Source: CAYWNA01 sp964459305 (GTDB taxonomy: Bacteria > Planctomycetota > Planctomycetia > Pirellulales > Pirellulaceae). Taken from it: 63,306 nt of DNA. Location: NCBI GenBank assembly GCA_964459305.1, contig CAYWNA010000047.1, positions 1 through 63,306 on the forward strand. The letters are read 5' to 3'. The stretch's first letter is position 1, and each line of letters begins with the position of its first letter. The notes below the pieces were generated by a model. That model was not told the DNA's origin and did no database searches. It was given only the letters and a program-made list of their open reading frames with translations. Below, piece by piece: positions 52,487 to 61,845 of the stretch. A program made the translations under genes and the position numbers.

Positions 52487-53542
52487 TCACCGCTGATAGA
52501 TGGGCAGATACGCCTTATCTAACTGAAGCATGATCAAATTGCAGGCGGTCACATAAATCGGGCCGATGTTTCCCGTCCAATAGCCCTCGTCGTTTTGTTC
52601 GTTAACGATCTTGTTGTACAGCTTGTCGCGGAACGGATTCCACTCCTTGCGGCCCTGCCGATAGACGACTTGCGAGTAGTACAGGTACGTGTAGTGCCAG
52701 TGTCCGAAGGAACGCGTTCCATCAGAAATGGTGTGAAGCGTCTTCTTGCAGTACTCCAGCATCTGTGGCACATGCTCGCTGTCGTAGTCGCCCGCGTTGT
52801 ACAGAGTCGCCATGGCCGCGGCGGTAATGGCCGGACGGGAACTGCCGCGGTTGCGAGAGCTGTATGAGATGCCGCCGTCCGGATTCTTGCACTTGTAGAT
52901 GTACTGCTTTGCCTTTTCAATCGCTTCGCCGGGCACTGGAATGCCGGCGTTACGGCAGCCGCGAAGTCCCTGAACCTGAGTGATCGTGGTCGAGCCTTCA
53001 TCGAAATCGTTGCCGTCTTTCGCGCTCACATAGCCCCACCCGCCCGATTTCGTCTGGGCTTTGCAGCTGAAATCGACCGCCTTGGTGAGTGCTTCGATCA
53101 GCAGTTCTCGCGTTTCCTCATCTTGTTCCTCTCCCAGCACCTGCGAAAGAAACAACATCCCGAACCCGTGCCCATACGTGTAGCGGTTGTCCGTCTGTGG
53201 ATCGCCGATCAGCCCGTTCATGCGACACTTGGTCAGCAGGTAGTCGACCGACCGCCGGATGTTCTTGGCATACGGCCCTTGGGTCGTCGTTGACCCCGAC
53301 GAGATCAATGCCACACCTGCGAGTGCTGTCATGGCCGTGGGATAGTTGCCCGCCGTCCAATTTCCCCGGATTGGCGACTGTGTACGCGCAACCCAGTTCA
53401 AGCCTCGTTCAATCCCTTTTTCCCAGCGGGGGTCCTTCTTTGCCGCCAAGAGCGGTTCGCTCAGTGGATTCGCGACGAGAGCCCCAGCGGGTAAAGCTGC
53501 GAGCGACTTCAAAACCGAACGTCGAGAAACGCGGGCTGTCAT
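52487..53542 (-). CDS. Exported squalene-cyclase/prenyltransferase-repeat protein
   Basis: Encodes 351 residues. A Tat-like signal (SRRSVLKSLAALPAGALV) is followed by alpha/alpha-toroid repeats: QTKSGGWGYVSAKDG, NPDGGISYSSRNRGSSRP, and TITQVQGLRGCRNAGIPVP. These match squalene-cyclase and prenyltransferase repeats, but the catalytic DxDD or zinc site is not seen. Planctomycetes encode many such exported proteins near VWA or propeller genes; no activity has been assigned. GGAG lies ten bases before ATG 53542. It follows the VWA gene by 200 bp on the same strand. Confidence 0.8.
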   Translation of the reverse strand: MTARVSRRSVLKSLAALPAGALVANPLSEPLLAAKKDPRWEKGIERGLNWVARTQSPIRGNWTAGNYPTAMTALAGVALISSGSTTTQGPYAKNIRRSVDYLLTKCRMNGLIGDPQTDNRYTYGHGFGMLFLSQVLGEEQDEETRELLIEALTKAVDFSCKAQTKSGGWGYVSAKDGNDFDEGSTTITQVQGLRGCRNAGIPVPGEAIEKAKQYIYKCKNPDGGISYSSRNRGSSRPAITAAAMATLYNAGDYDSEHVPQMLEYCKKTLHTISDGTRSFGHWHYTYLYYSQVVYRQGRKEWNPFRDKLYNKIVNEQNDEGYWTGNIGPIYVTACNLIMLQLDKAYLPIYQR

Positions 53543-53743
53543 TAAATCCACTCCAGAACGAAGATCGACTCATGTGCGGTGGGGCGCCGGGGTCTGCTCA
53601 ATTCGGTCTTGGCGGACGGTGCCTCCCTTACTCATTCTAGCTTCTTCGTCCGTCGATACTCGCAAAATTCAGTTTTCCAGAAGCGTATCCATACTGCACA
53701 CCGCCGGGAGTGAAATTGGACAATTCTGCCTGCTGACGGTGTA

Positions 53744-55753
53744 TCAGAGTTTTGGAATGGGAATCGTCGCCTTTGGGCCAGCGTAAAGCGGTTGGTACTC
53801 GGGCCGGAAGTCGACACCGAATCCGCGTTTGAGTTCCCAGTCGGCTCTGCCGGCGTATGGCGTCCCCGGATGATTCTGCTTGACGACTTTGAACAGTTCC
53901 GTCGCGCGTTCGATGTACGGTTTGCTTTCTTCGGTGAGGATCGATTTGCGGGTCACGACGTCCCAGTTTTCGAATCGCAAGTTTGGCGCCTTGGTAGGCG
54001 CAGCGGTCTTGGGGTTCTTGATGAACTCTTCCAGTGACGCGCCATACTCCCAGATTCTGGCCTGATATGCGATCAACTGGGCGTACATCAAATCGTAGTT
54101 GCCCTGCCAGCGTGGATTCGCCTCGCGCTCTCGCAAGACGGCACCTTCCTCCAAAGCCTTCTGCACGCGTGCCAGGTAGATCAGGTACTTCTTGGCTTTA
54201 ACCTGCTCGATTCGGGCCTGGCGAACAAACTCGGGGTACTGAGGCGAGAACTCGACTCGCATTTCGATCTGGCCGGGAACATCCTTGCGATAAGGATTTA
54301 GATCGTAAATGCAGGTCCAGATGATCTTCCTCAACGGAGTTGTGTCGCGGTCGTTCAGCACTTCGACGCGAGCTCGCAAGTCCGGGCGATACGGCCGCAT
54401 GACTTCCAGTTCGAAACGGCGTTTTTCCCCGCGAACCAGAGCCGATTCCACGCTCGGCAGCATGAAGTAGATGCCACCCGTTTCACGAGCCATCCGACAT
54501 TGTTCGTAAGGCCCGAAACCGCTGGGAAAAGCGTCATGCCGGCGGCGAAATCCGTCGATCTGCAACTGCTCGACAAACCCCGTCTCCGGACCACGGTTGA
54601 CCCGCAACCAGTGCATTCTTTTTGTCTGTGGATGCTTCCATCGCATGTAAACGTAGGGGTAACCAAACACGGCCTCCCGTCCCAATACATAGATTCTGCA
54701 CCGGGCCGCCTTCGCCTCGGCGATCGCCCGCTCCAAGTACTGATAGTTGTCCTCTTGTTCGCCGCTTTCGTCGGTCACAAGAATCAACGCCATTTGACGT
54801 CCGGTCTTCTGAGCGTACTCGCGATGCTGCTGGATTGCCCGACCCACTGCCTGGCACATCATCTCTTTACCGGTAGCGTCTTCGGGGACGGCGTCAATCG
54901 CTTGCCGGATGAGGTTGACGTCGGACGTGGGCCGCCGTACGTGCAGCCGATACCCCGCGCCGTAGCTGACCACCGACGTCTCCAGCAACTGGCTCTTGTC
55001 CCGGCCAACGAGGCCCAACTGGAGGTAGACATTGTTGACGCGCTCGCGAATCTCCTGCTGGTCGTCTTTCATGCTGCCCGATTCGTCGAACGCCCAAACC
55101 ACAAGAACCGGGCCCTTGTCCATCATCCACATCAACTCCTGGGCGATGCGATCCATCGCTTGCTGATAGTCGTCGATGACGGCACGCGGATCGCCTTTGA
55201 ATTCTCCGTCCGGCACCGCCTCGACCATCCTTTCGAAAGATGGCGCGCCGGCCAACGGGTGTTCTATCGTGATGTCCGACATACCGCTGTCGGCTGCCTG
55301 CTTCAGAACTTGCTGATCCAATTGGGGCACGCCCGCAGTTCCCTGAACGCCGACAGCCACACCGACCATCGGGTTCGAGCTGACGACTGCGAGAGACTGT
55401 TCGGAGACGGCCTGGATTTGCTCGTCCAGTTCGAATTCGATCGGATCGTCCTCCGCTCGCGTCTCGAACACGGCCTCGACCAGCGTCTTGACCTCCTGGA
55501 TCGGTTCCGGCACCGTCAAGTAGCCAAGTAAGAGCAGTCCCCCTAAATGGACAAGCATGGAAAAGCCACAGGAACCGAAGCTGTACAGAATCCTGGCGAA
55601 TCCGCCTCGCTCGGCGTACTCTTCGTATTCCTCGTAGTCATCTTCTGAGTCAAACTCGTCCACTTCACCGGCCTCCAGCGCGGCGTCCTCTTCGCTCGCG
55701 GGGGCCTGCAAGGATGGGTCGTCCGATGGTGCGGGAGCAGGTTGCGTTGACAT
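53744..55753 (-). CDS. Membrane-anchored VWA-domain protein
   Basis: Encodes 669 residues. An acidic, Glu/Asp/Tyr-rich start (about 20-50) is followed by a membrane helix (FSMLVHLGGLLLLGYLTV), a linker, and a von Willebrand A domain near residue 215-420 with the metal-ion site DESGSM; GREAVFGYPYVYMRW and TGFVEQLQIDGF lie within or after it. The C-terminal part is helical, ending LYAGPKATIPIPKL. VWA proteins in this phylum may assemble envelope or chaperone complexes; none is proven. No Shine-Dalgarno is visible. It is followed by the squalene-cyclase-like gene. Confidence 0.82.
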   Translation of the reverse strand: MSTQPAPAPSDDPSLQAPASEEDAALEAGEVDEFDSEDDYEEYEEYAERGGFARILYSFGSCGFSMLVHLGGLLLLGYLTVPEPIQEVKTLVEAVFETRAEDDPIEFELDEQIQAVSEQSLAVVSSNPMVGVAVGVQGTAGVPQLDQQVLKQAADSGMSDITIEHPLAGAPSFERMVEAVPDGEFKGDPRAVIDDYQQAMDRIAQELMWMMDKGPVLVVWAFDESGSMKDDQQEIRERVNNVYLQLGLVGRDKSQLLETSVVSYGAGYRLHVRRPTSDVNLIRQAIDAVPEDATGKEMMCQAVGRAIQQHREYAQKTGRQMALILVTDESGEQEDNYQYLERAIAEAKAARCRIYVLGREAVFGYPYVYMRWKHPQTKRMHWLRVNRGPETGFVEQLQIDGFRRRHDAFPSGFGPYEQCRMARETGGIYFMLPSVESALVRGEKRRFELEVMRPYRPDLRARVEVLNDRDTTPLRKIIWTCIYDLNPYRKDVPGQIEMRVEFSPQYPEFVRQARIEQVKAKKYLIYLARVQKALEEGAVLREREANPRWQGNYDLMYAQLIAYQARIWEYGASLEEFIKNPKTAAPTKAPNLRFENWDVVTRKSILTEESKPYIERATELFKVVKQNHPGTPYAGRADWELKRGFGVDFRPEYQPLYAGPKATIPIPKL

Positions 55754-56332
55754 TTCGCGATCCCGTTTTGGAAAAGATGTCCGACGGACCGTATCGGCAG
55801 CGATGACTCGCTACGTCTCCTGTACGCGTCCATTATAGCGAGATTCGACCGCCTCGTGCGCCGCCATTTGAGTATTTCGGGGTGAGTTTTTGATCCTATT
55901 CCCTTGGAGTTCCTACAGATGCCTCGGCGCCCGCATTCGGATGCTCACGAATTCTCCGATGACAACGCAGCATCGGCCGGACCGATGGCCGACCCGCTTG
56001 GGGCTGCTGTGCCAATAGCCGTTCCGAGTCGTAGACCGTCGCTCGCGCTTCGCACATTTCGTGAAGGCATCACGGCCGCACTCTCCCTTTTCGAGGCTTG
56101 AGGATTGGCAAGCCGCTTTTCGCTGTTACAGCGTAGATCCGCGCATGACGCAAACCAAATGACCGACGCCTAACGCCGACAGTGTACAGCCCTGCGGGCG
56201 GGCATTCCACCGTCATCGCGCAAATCCATAGGGAATGGACGGTCGCATCGGTCAATAGAGGCGGGGTGTGACGAAGCAGTAGGCCAGGGAGAACCCTGAC
56301 CTACAGGCTGCCTGAGAAATGGACCCGACGCG
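55754..56332. other. Gene-free spacer
   Basis: About 580 bp upstream of the VWA gene and downstream of the TolC-like gene. A 60-residue frame at 55919-56101 (+) starts MPRRPHSDAHEF but has no ribosome site and low-complexity content, so it is not called. No repeat was seen. Confidence 0.4.
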
Positions 56333-58657
56333 TCATTCCGCGTCGCTTATCTCGCCGGTGAACGAGGCGGGACGGACGGAGGAGTCTTGATGCGTTTGGC
56401 TATTGCCGGCCGCGTCCATGCCGAGTGGTCCCCACTCGAACGACGAACCGGTCGATCCCCGCAACGGATTCTCGACAGCCGATGAAGTGCTGCCGGTTTG
56501 GGCTGTGCGGACGATCGGAGCGTTCAACATCGGCGTTGCCGGCCGCTCCGTGATCGGAGCGGGCCCCGGCGCCGGTGCGGATTCAGGTAGCATCTCCGGT
56601 AGTTCGGCCGGAGTCGGCTCGGCGGGTGTTGGCTCCGGTGCTGGAAGCTCTTCCGCCGGTATCGGCTGCTCCACCGACATCTGCGTCATGCCCTGCGGCG
56701 CCGGGCCTTGGCTAACGACGTCAGGCCGCGTCCAGCCGTAATCCAAGTAGTAGCTGGCGTCGCGCTCGCGAGCCTTTGCCAAGGCATCCCAATACGCCTT
56801 CTGCGGCCAGGGGCCTTCAGCCAGACTGATGTTGTTGTACTCAAGCAGCGAACCCTTGCGGAAATGGACCTCGGCGATTGCCTTGCTGTATTCGGTCAGA
56901 GCGCGATAGAAATCCGCCTGGGCCGTCGCTCGTCGTTCCTGAGCATCCAGCACCCGATCGAGTGTCTCTTTTCCGCCTTTGTAAAGCGCCTCGGCCGATT
57001 CGACTTCCTTCTCCGACGCCGACCAGCGATTGAAATGCGTCTGCGACAGAGCGTAGTTCGCATCCATCTTGCGAACAGCCGTAGTCAGGAGGTGGATGGT
57101 GTTCAGTTCCATGTCCTCCAAGCGAGCCTTGTCGCGAGCCAGTTGGAGCTGCGCGTTGCGGACGCCCGCCAATTCACGACGGAAGCCGACGGGGAAAGCA
57201 AAATCGAAGAACACTCCGGCCTCCTGATAGTCCCCTGTTGTCAGTTCCTCAAAGGCGGTTGAACCAGCATTCGGGAACCGCACACCGTTTCGATTGGCGT
57301 TGATGAGATCATCCCCGACGCCAACCCATCGGTACAGCAGTCCGACGTCCAGTCGAGGAAGCAGTTGGTTCTTTGCGCTGACCAATTCCAGCTCTCGCTG
57401 TTTGACAGACCATTTCTGCCCGCGAAGTTCCGGACTACGGACCAGTGTCTCGGTGCGAATGGCACGCCAATCGAACTCGGCCTTGGCCATCGTTGGCTCG
57501 TCGCTTGGGCGAATCAACCGTCCGTCCGTTGCGGCAAGTCCCATCAGGTAACGGAGTTTGGTTTCCGTTTCATACAGTTCCTGTAGCGTGGTTTCGACCC
57601 TGGAACGAAAGTTGAAATACTGCTCGCGAGCAAAAGCTTCGTCTTGAATCGGTACGACTTGTCCCTTCCACTTCTCGTAGGCGATTTTCCACGTGACCTG
57701 CGCGCTGTCCCGACCGATTTTTGCGGTCTCCAGATTGCGGTAGGCATTGTGCAGGTCCCAATACGTATTCTCTACGTCGAGCGCGAGGTTACGAACGGTG
57801 GCCTCGAATTGTGCTAGCGAAATATCCGTGTTGATCCTGGCCAATACGACCGGAATCCGGTTGATCATCGTGCCACGACCGCGAAGCAGCGGCATATCGA
57901 CGCGGGCTTCAAATTGTGTAGTCCATACGCTCGCAAGTGATTGACTAAAACCGGCGTTAGGATTGAACACGTTCAAGCGGTCATAATCCGTCTGATTCGA
58001 GAGGCTGAAAATCGCACCGCTAGTCGTCTTTTTTGAAACCTGCGTAGTTAATCCGCCTGCATCACGGTCATCCAGTCCTGTCGGCAAGGGGAAATTCCGT
58101 GGTCTGTCAGTGCGGCCGTAGATCTGACCACCGCTGCTGCCAATCGTCTCGAACCAAGCATCAAACTCTCCCAAAGCAGCTTCGACGCCGCCAGCCGAAG
58201 CGGCAAGGGCACGAGATTGTCGCGATGTCAGCCCTGTCAGACCTGGGCCAAACGCCTGCGTACGTGAACTGCTCGCGGTCTCCGAAATCGCCGGATCATA
58301 GACCGTCGTTTGCCCGTCTCGATTCACCAAGCCGTCAGCGAAGCCAAACGGGGTAACGGCGCCGAGATTGCGTATGGCTTTGCTGTTCTGCAGACTAATG
58401 ATCGTGCACTCTTCCAACGCCAAATCCCATATTTCGTCGAATTCGGGATTGCTGATCGTCAACGGGTCTTTAGATTCCGACGCGTCCGGCAACGTAGCCG
58501 TACAGACATCTGGATATTCGATGTCGGTGGCTTGATCTAAATAGTGGGAGAGGTCGCCGTCTTCGTGGAAGTAGAATGGCTGAGTTGGATGACATCCCGT
58601 GAGGGCGGTCAGGGCGATCAGCAGCAGGGCGATGTGCGTGTTGAATTGCCGACTCAT
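56333..58657 (-). CDS. TolC-family outer-membrane efflux lipoprotein
   Basis: Encodes 774 residues. The lipoprotein signal LLLIALTALTGC puts the acylated Cys at 22. The long helical middle with two related halves (RNLALDVENTYWDLHNAYRN, EYSKAIAEVHFRKGSLLEYN) and the beta segments (VSKKTTSGAIFSLSNQTDYD) fit the outer membrane efflux family (PF02321). A Pro/Ala/Glu-rich tail of about 120 residues (EELPAPEPTPAEPTPAEL) is an unusual addition that may lie in the periplasm. AGGAAA lies nine bases before the start. No inner-membrane pump partner is nearby. Confidence 0.87.
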   Translation of the reverse strand: MSRQFNTHIALLLIALTALTGCHPTQPFYFHEDGDLSHYLDQATDIEYPDVCTATLPDASESKDPLTISNPEFDEIWDLALEECTIISLQNSKAIRNLGAVTPFGFADGLVNRDGQTTVYDPAISETASSSRTQAFGPGLTGLTSRQSRALAASAGGVEAALGEFDAWFETIGSSGGQIYGRTDRPRNFPLPTGLDDRDAGGLTTQVSKKTTSGAIFSLSNQTDYDRLNVFNPNAGFSQSLASVWTTQFEARVDMPLLRGRGTMINRIPVVLARINTDISLAQFEATVRNLALDVENTYWDLHNAYRNLETAKIGRDSAQVTWKIAYEKWKGQVVPIQDEAFAREQYFNFRSRVETTLQELYETETKLRYLMGLAATDGRLIRPSDEPTMAKAEFDWRAIRTETLVRSPELRGQKWSVKQRELELVSAKNQLLPRLDVGLLYRWVGVGDDLINANRNGVRFPNAGSTAFEELTTGDYQEAGVFFDFAFPVGFRRELAGVRNAQLQLARDKARLEDMELNTIHLLTTAVRKMDANYALSQTHFNRWSASEKEVESAEALYKGGKETLDRVLDAQERRATAQADFYRALTEYSKAIAEVHFRKGSLLEYNNISLAEGPWPQKAYWDALAKARERDASYYLDYGWTRPDVVSQGPAPQGMTQMSVEQPIPAEELPAPEPTPAEPTPAELPEMLPESAPAPGPAPITERPATPMLNAPIVRTAQTGSTSSAVENPLRGSTGSSFEWGPLGMDAAGNSQTHQDSSVRPASFTGEISDAE

Positions 58658-58990
58658 GGATAGTTTTTCCTAGCGAGTTGCGTTTGTGAAGTCCGTCGAC
58701 GCTAGCGGTCTAGAGGGCTTGGCTCCCGCCTATCTTCCTCCCCGAGAGAAGGAGAATTCCTAGTTTAAAAGCCCCCCTGAACCGCTTGCATCCGCCAAAA
58801 TCGGACCCGCACGTAGCGCGAACTCCCTAGGCAGGGCAATCGGTACCATTGATATCGTCCCCCTGACCGGAAGACTTTGATTTTTCTGCGTAATCGTCAA
58901 AGTTTTTCACGCGACGGACAGGGAATAGAAAAGAAGGGCGAGTAGCGAGGGGAAAATAGAAGGAAGAGGGGGACAGCTCCTAGCGTGATG

Positions 58991-59126
58991 CAGCCTTGAT
59001 CATAACTCCGGCAGTTGCCGGCAGTGACAGCATTGCAACCCGAAGCGTAAGCGAGGAATGCAGCGAACTACAGCCTCCTCCTCGCTTACGCTTCGGGTTT
59101 CGATGCCGGAGTTACGATCAAGGCTG
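58991..59126. repeat. Nested palindromic element, family B copy 2
   Basis: CAGCCTTGATCATAACTCCG to the matching end CGGAGTTACGATCAAGGCTG, with inner arms AACCCGAAGCGTAAGCGAGGA / TCCTCGCTTACGCTTCGGGTT. It differs from the 11567 copy at only a few positions. Confidence 0.9.
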
Positions 59127-59179
59127 CGTGCCGCTAACTCGCATTTCCGACGAGCGTGGAAAAACCGAGGTCTTGCTTA

Positions 59180-59249
59180 CCACAATAGCCCGACGCGCAG
59201 TCGAGGGTTGCCCATTGTGGGGCTCTCCTAGCGCGTCGGGCTACTGTGG
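59180..59249. repeat. Palindrome with 19-bp arms, family E
   Basis: CCACAATAGCCCGACGCGC (59180-59198) and GCGCGTCGGGCTACTGTGG (59231-59249) differ from perfect pairing at one position. Confidence 0.8.
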
Positions 59250-59322
59250 ATTTGAGAGAAATGCCAGACCCAGCTAGCGTGAGGCCGGCGTTTGGCGCCC
59301 TTCCACGTTCGTCTATTGACGC

Positions 59323-59355
59323 AAAAGCCCGGCTGTTTCGCAACCAGCCGGGCTT
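59323..59355 (-). terminator. Terminator of the gene at 59396-61510
   Basis: AGCCCGGCTG (59326-59335) and CAGCCGGGCT (59345-59354) make a 10-bp stem with a 9-base loop; read on the minus strand it is followed by TTTT. It lies about 40 bp after the stop codon. Confidence 0.65.
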
Positions 59356-59395
59356 CCGCGTTATGTGGGAGGTTTTCTGGCGAGGTCTCGATGCA

Positions 59396-61510
59396 TCAAT
59401 CCTTTTTTGCAGTACGGGTACCCCTCGGCGGCTGATGCCATCCCAATGCCAGCCAGCCATCGTCGCAATGTAACTGCTGCAGTGTCATCTTGCCGGCTTG
59501 CTGCCAGCGGCCGGGTAGTTCGATCCCGTCTGAAACGATCTCTTGTTTGAACAAGGCCTCGAATCTCTTCTTCACGAACGTCTTCATCGCAACCTGAGAA
59601 GCGCTCAGTCGCTTGCTGCCAGAGAACTCGACGGTCACGTCCCCCTGACGCGTCAATTTGGCTCCCTCCGGCGTCTTCGCGACCTTGTACGTCGAAGAAA
59701 TCTGAATGCTCTTCTTCACTTCGGTTTCGCCGCGCGTGAATCGCTTACCCCGGATGAAGATGGTGAAGCTCTGTTCGTCGAATCGGGCCTCCAGAGGCCG
59801 TTCCGAAACGAATGTGATCGACCAAGGATCATCCTCTTCGGTGATAGCAAGTTCGTCCGGCACGGCGCCCGTCAACCGCTCGACCAGCTCCACCAGACGT
59901 TCGTCGGTCAAGGTGACTCCGCCCAATGCAGCCTGCGACATGTTGGCAACTAACGACTCGTGCAGGCGAATCCCTACATCAAGATTGGTCGTCAGCGTCG
60001 GCGGTCCGTCTGGCGCGGCCAGTTGATCCGGACCGGACTCGAGCGCCGTGACGTGCAGGTCGTCCTCCGTGGTGGTGAACTGGAGGATTTGCGGAAAGCC
60101 ATCGCGACGTATCAAGGGGTTGCGGAAGCCGTCAGTGAACAGTTCGTTCGCCCTTTTCAGCAACTCGCTCACTTCTTGGTCCATCTTATTTTCAGCGCGA
60201 CGATCGGCACGCTGGGATGCAATCGCTTCCGCCTGCCCTTTCTGTTGCCCGACGCGTTTCCAAGCGACGCTCTGAGCAATGGCGGACCCGCCGATGTTGG
60301 TCACCCTGCTTCTGACCCGGCAGTCGGCCCGGGCACGCTCGGTGGAGATCCCTGTCGCGTCGACCAACATGCGTTTCTTGGCGTCAACGGTCGTGGAGCT
60401 TGTGCTGTAGATGGTGACCGGGCCGTTGTGGCCAACATTGCTGGACGTTGTCGTGCCGCTCAAGACGATGTCCACGGCGGCTTTCTCCAAATCTGGGACC
60501 AATTCCAGCGTTACACGCCCCTTCATGTGGGCATCGCCCCGAATGGACGTCCCCATGATGACCTCGCGTACTGTCAGTCGCTCGTCGATATCCGTGTTGA
60601 ATCCCGTTTGCATCATCTCCTCGGAAATCTGCACGAACAGATTCGGGTGCGAATAATGCTGGCGAACTGCGGCTACCAGATCTTCCGCCTGACCAAACCT
60701 CTCCAGCCAGCCCAACCTCTTGCCGATCACAACTGCATCCTCTGTGTTCGGCCCTTTGGCATGAGACTCCAACAGACCGGGCAGCTCGTTCAGATACTGC
60801 TCGTAGTATTGCTGGGCTTTGGGATTTGACGAGAACAAGACCGCGTCAGCGTATTTTCTCAGGGCGACGCGAACCGCCATGAATTTAGGATGCTCCAATC
60901 CCTCCACGTTTTCATAGTACTTTAGGGCCACCGACTGGAGCACCTTCCAGTCCGGTCCATCTTCGCCCTGTAGTTGCTCCTCCATCTCAGCCCATCGGAG
61001 GTAATCCTTCCACTTGTTCGCGTTCCGCTCGCTGCCCAACGCAAGAAATTGGTCCAACCCGTCGATCTTGTTGGTCAGGTCCTTCTCGGCGAGCTTGACT
61101 TCCTCTTCCATAATGGGCTTGAACTCGCTCTGGGCCTCGCGTGCGGCCTGCGGCAGGTCCTCAAGCCTCATAAGCGGCAGTTCGCTCAACCACGCCTCCA
61201 GAGCTTTGCGAACCGCAACAAAACGCTGCAGTTCCAGGCCCTTCTCGTCGCCGGAGTATTTTTCCAATATTCCCCGGATTTTCTTTCTGTCGGCCTGAGT
61301 GCCCTTGCCCAACTGTTCCAACAACTGATCAGACTTCAAGAAGCGACGCCAAGCCACCCCTTGTTCTCCCTCTCCGACCCAATTATCTAGTTCCTCCACT
61401 GCTGCCTTCACTCTCGACTCACCTGTCTGAGCCGTGGTCGAGCTAAATGGCAGTAGGAACAAGCCGGAGAAGATAGCGGTGGCTGCTACTACTCCCTTAG
61501 TGATCCGCAT
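59396..61510 (-). CDS. Exported protein of unknown family (paralogue of 20324-22906)
   Basis: Encodes 704 residues with a signal peptide (GVVAATAIFSGLFLLPFSST). Residues about 30-115 and 150-230 are two copies of a helical unit (KYSGDEKGLELQRFVAVRKA and KYYENVEGLEHPKFMAVRVA). The following beta-rich part (NLFVQISEEMMQTGFN, VREVIMGTSIRGDAHM, NGPVTIYSTSSTTVDAKKRM) and the end LHCDDGWLALGWHQPP align with the other paralogue. AAAGGAG lies eight bases before the start, a clear ribosome site, and a terminator follows the stop. No enzyme motif is visible. Function unknown. Confidence 0.8.
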   Translation of the reverse strand: MRITKGVVAATAIFSGLFLLPFSSTTAQTGESRVKAAVEELDNWVGEGEQGVAWRRFLKSDQLLEQLGKGTQADRKKIRGILEKYSGDEKGLELQRFVAVRKALEAWLSELPLMRLEDLPQAAREAQSEFKPIMEEEVKLAEKDLTNKIDGLDQFLALGSERNANKWKDYLRWAEMEEQLQGEDGPDWKVLQSVALKYYENVEGLEHPKFMAVRVALRKYADAVLFSSNPKAQQYYEQYLNELPGLLESHAKGPNTEDAVVIGKRLGWLERFGQAEDLVAAVRQHYSHPNLFVQISEEMMQTGFNTDIDERLTVREVIMGTSIRGDAHMKGRVTLELVPDLEKAAVDIVLSGTTTSSNVGHNGPVTIYSTSSTTVDAKKRMLVDATGISTERARADCRVRSRVTNIGGSAIAQSVAWKRVGQQKGQAEAIASQRADRRAENKMDQEVSELLKRANELFTDGFRNPLIRRDGFPQILQFTTTEDDLHVTALESGPDQLAAPDGPPTLTTNLDVGIRLHESLVANMSQAALGGVTLTDERLVELVERLTGAVPDELAITEEDDPWSITFVSERPLEARFDEQSFTIFIRGKRFTRGETEVKKSIQISSTYKVAKTPEGAKLTRQGDVTVEFSGSKRLSASQVAMKTFVKKRFEALFKQEIVSDGIELPGRWQQAGKMTLQQLHCDDGWLALGWHQPPRGTRTAKKD

Positions 61511-61845
61511 ACGGTCGCTCCTTTGATCTACACAGACAAATCCACTTCATAGATTTTGATTCCCTAACAGGGATTATCGTTCGTTGCCATGTAGGCTTGT
61601 TGAGTTTAGAACTCACGGCCGTTACACTTCCTGCAGATTAACTAATATCGCCAGGCTGCTCATAGCTCCAATTTCGACACAGTTCTTGTCTGGCAGTCAT
61701 CGCTATCGTCCTGTTTGGCAGTCATCGCTATCGATCTTGCCAATAAACTCCACATGTGGGTCGCCACCCAAGCAGCAGAGCTGACTCACGCCACGGACAA
61801 ACCCCGCATGACCCCTCAGTCCCCTGACCCTCCGAAGTGGCTGCC
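61511..61845. other. Divergent spacer with a direct repeat
   Basis: About 335 bp between the unknown exported gene and the CAP-like gene. It holds a 25-bp-period direct repeat (61691-61733) and no reading frame of note. Confidence 0.5.
61691..61733. repeat. Direct repeat TGGCAGTCATCGCTATCG, two copies
   Basis: Identical 18-bp units at 61691-61708 and 61716-61733, period 25 bp, about 115-155 bp before the CAP-like start. Confidence 0.85.

Larger units (their letters stand above)
58658..59395. other. Repeat-rich intergenic region
   Basis: About 740 bp holding family B copy 2, a 19-bp-arm palindrome and a terminator for the gene at 59396-61510. No coding potential seen. Confidence 0.6.

Noticed and set aside
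55904..56101. Small plus-strand frame of 65 codons
   Set aside because: TTG start, no ribosome site, low-complexity translation; not supported as a gene.
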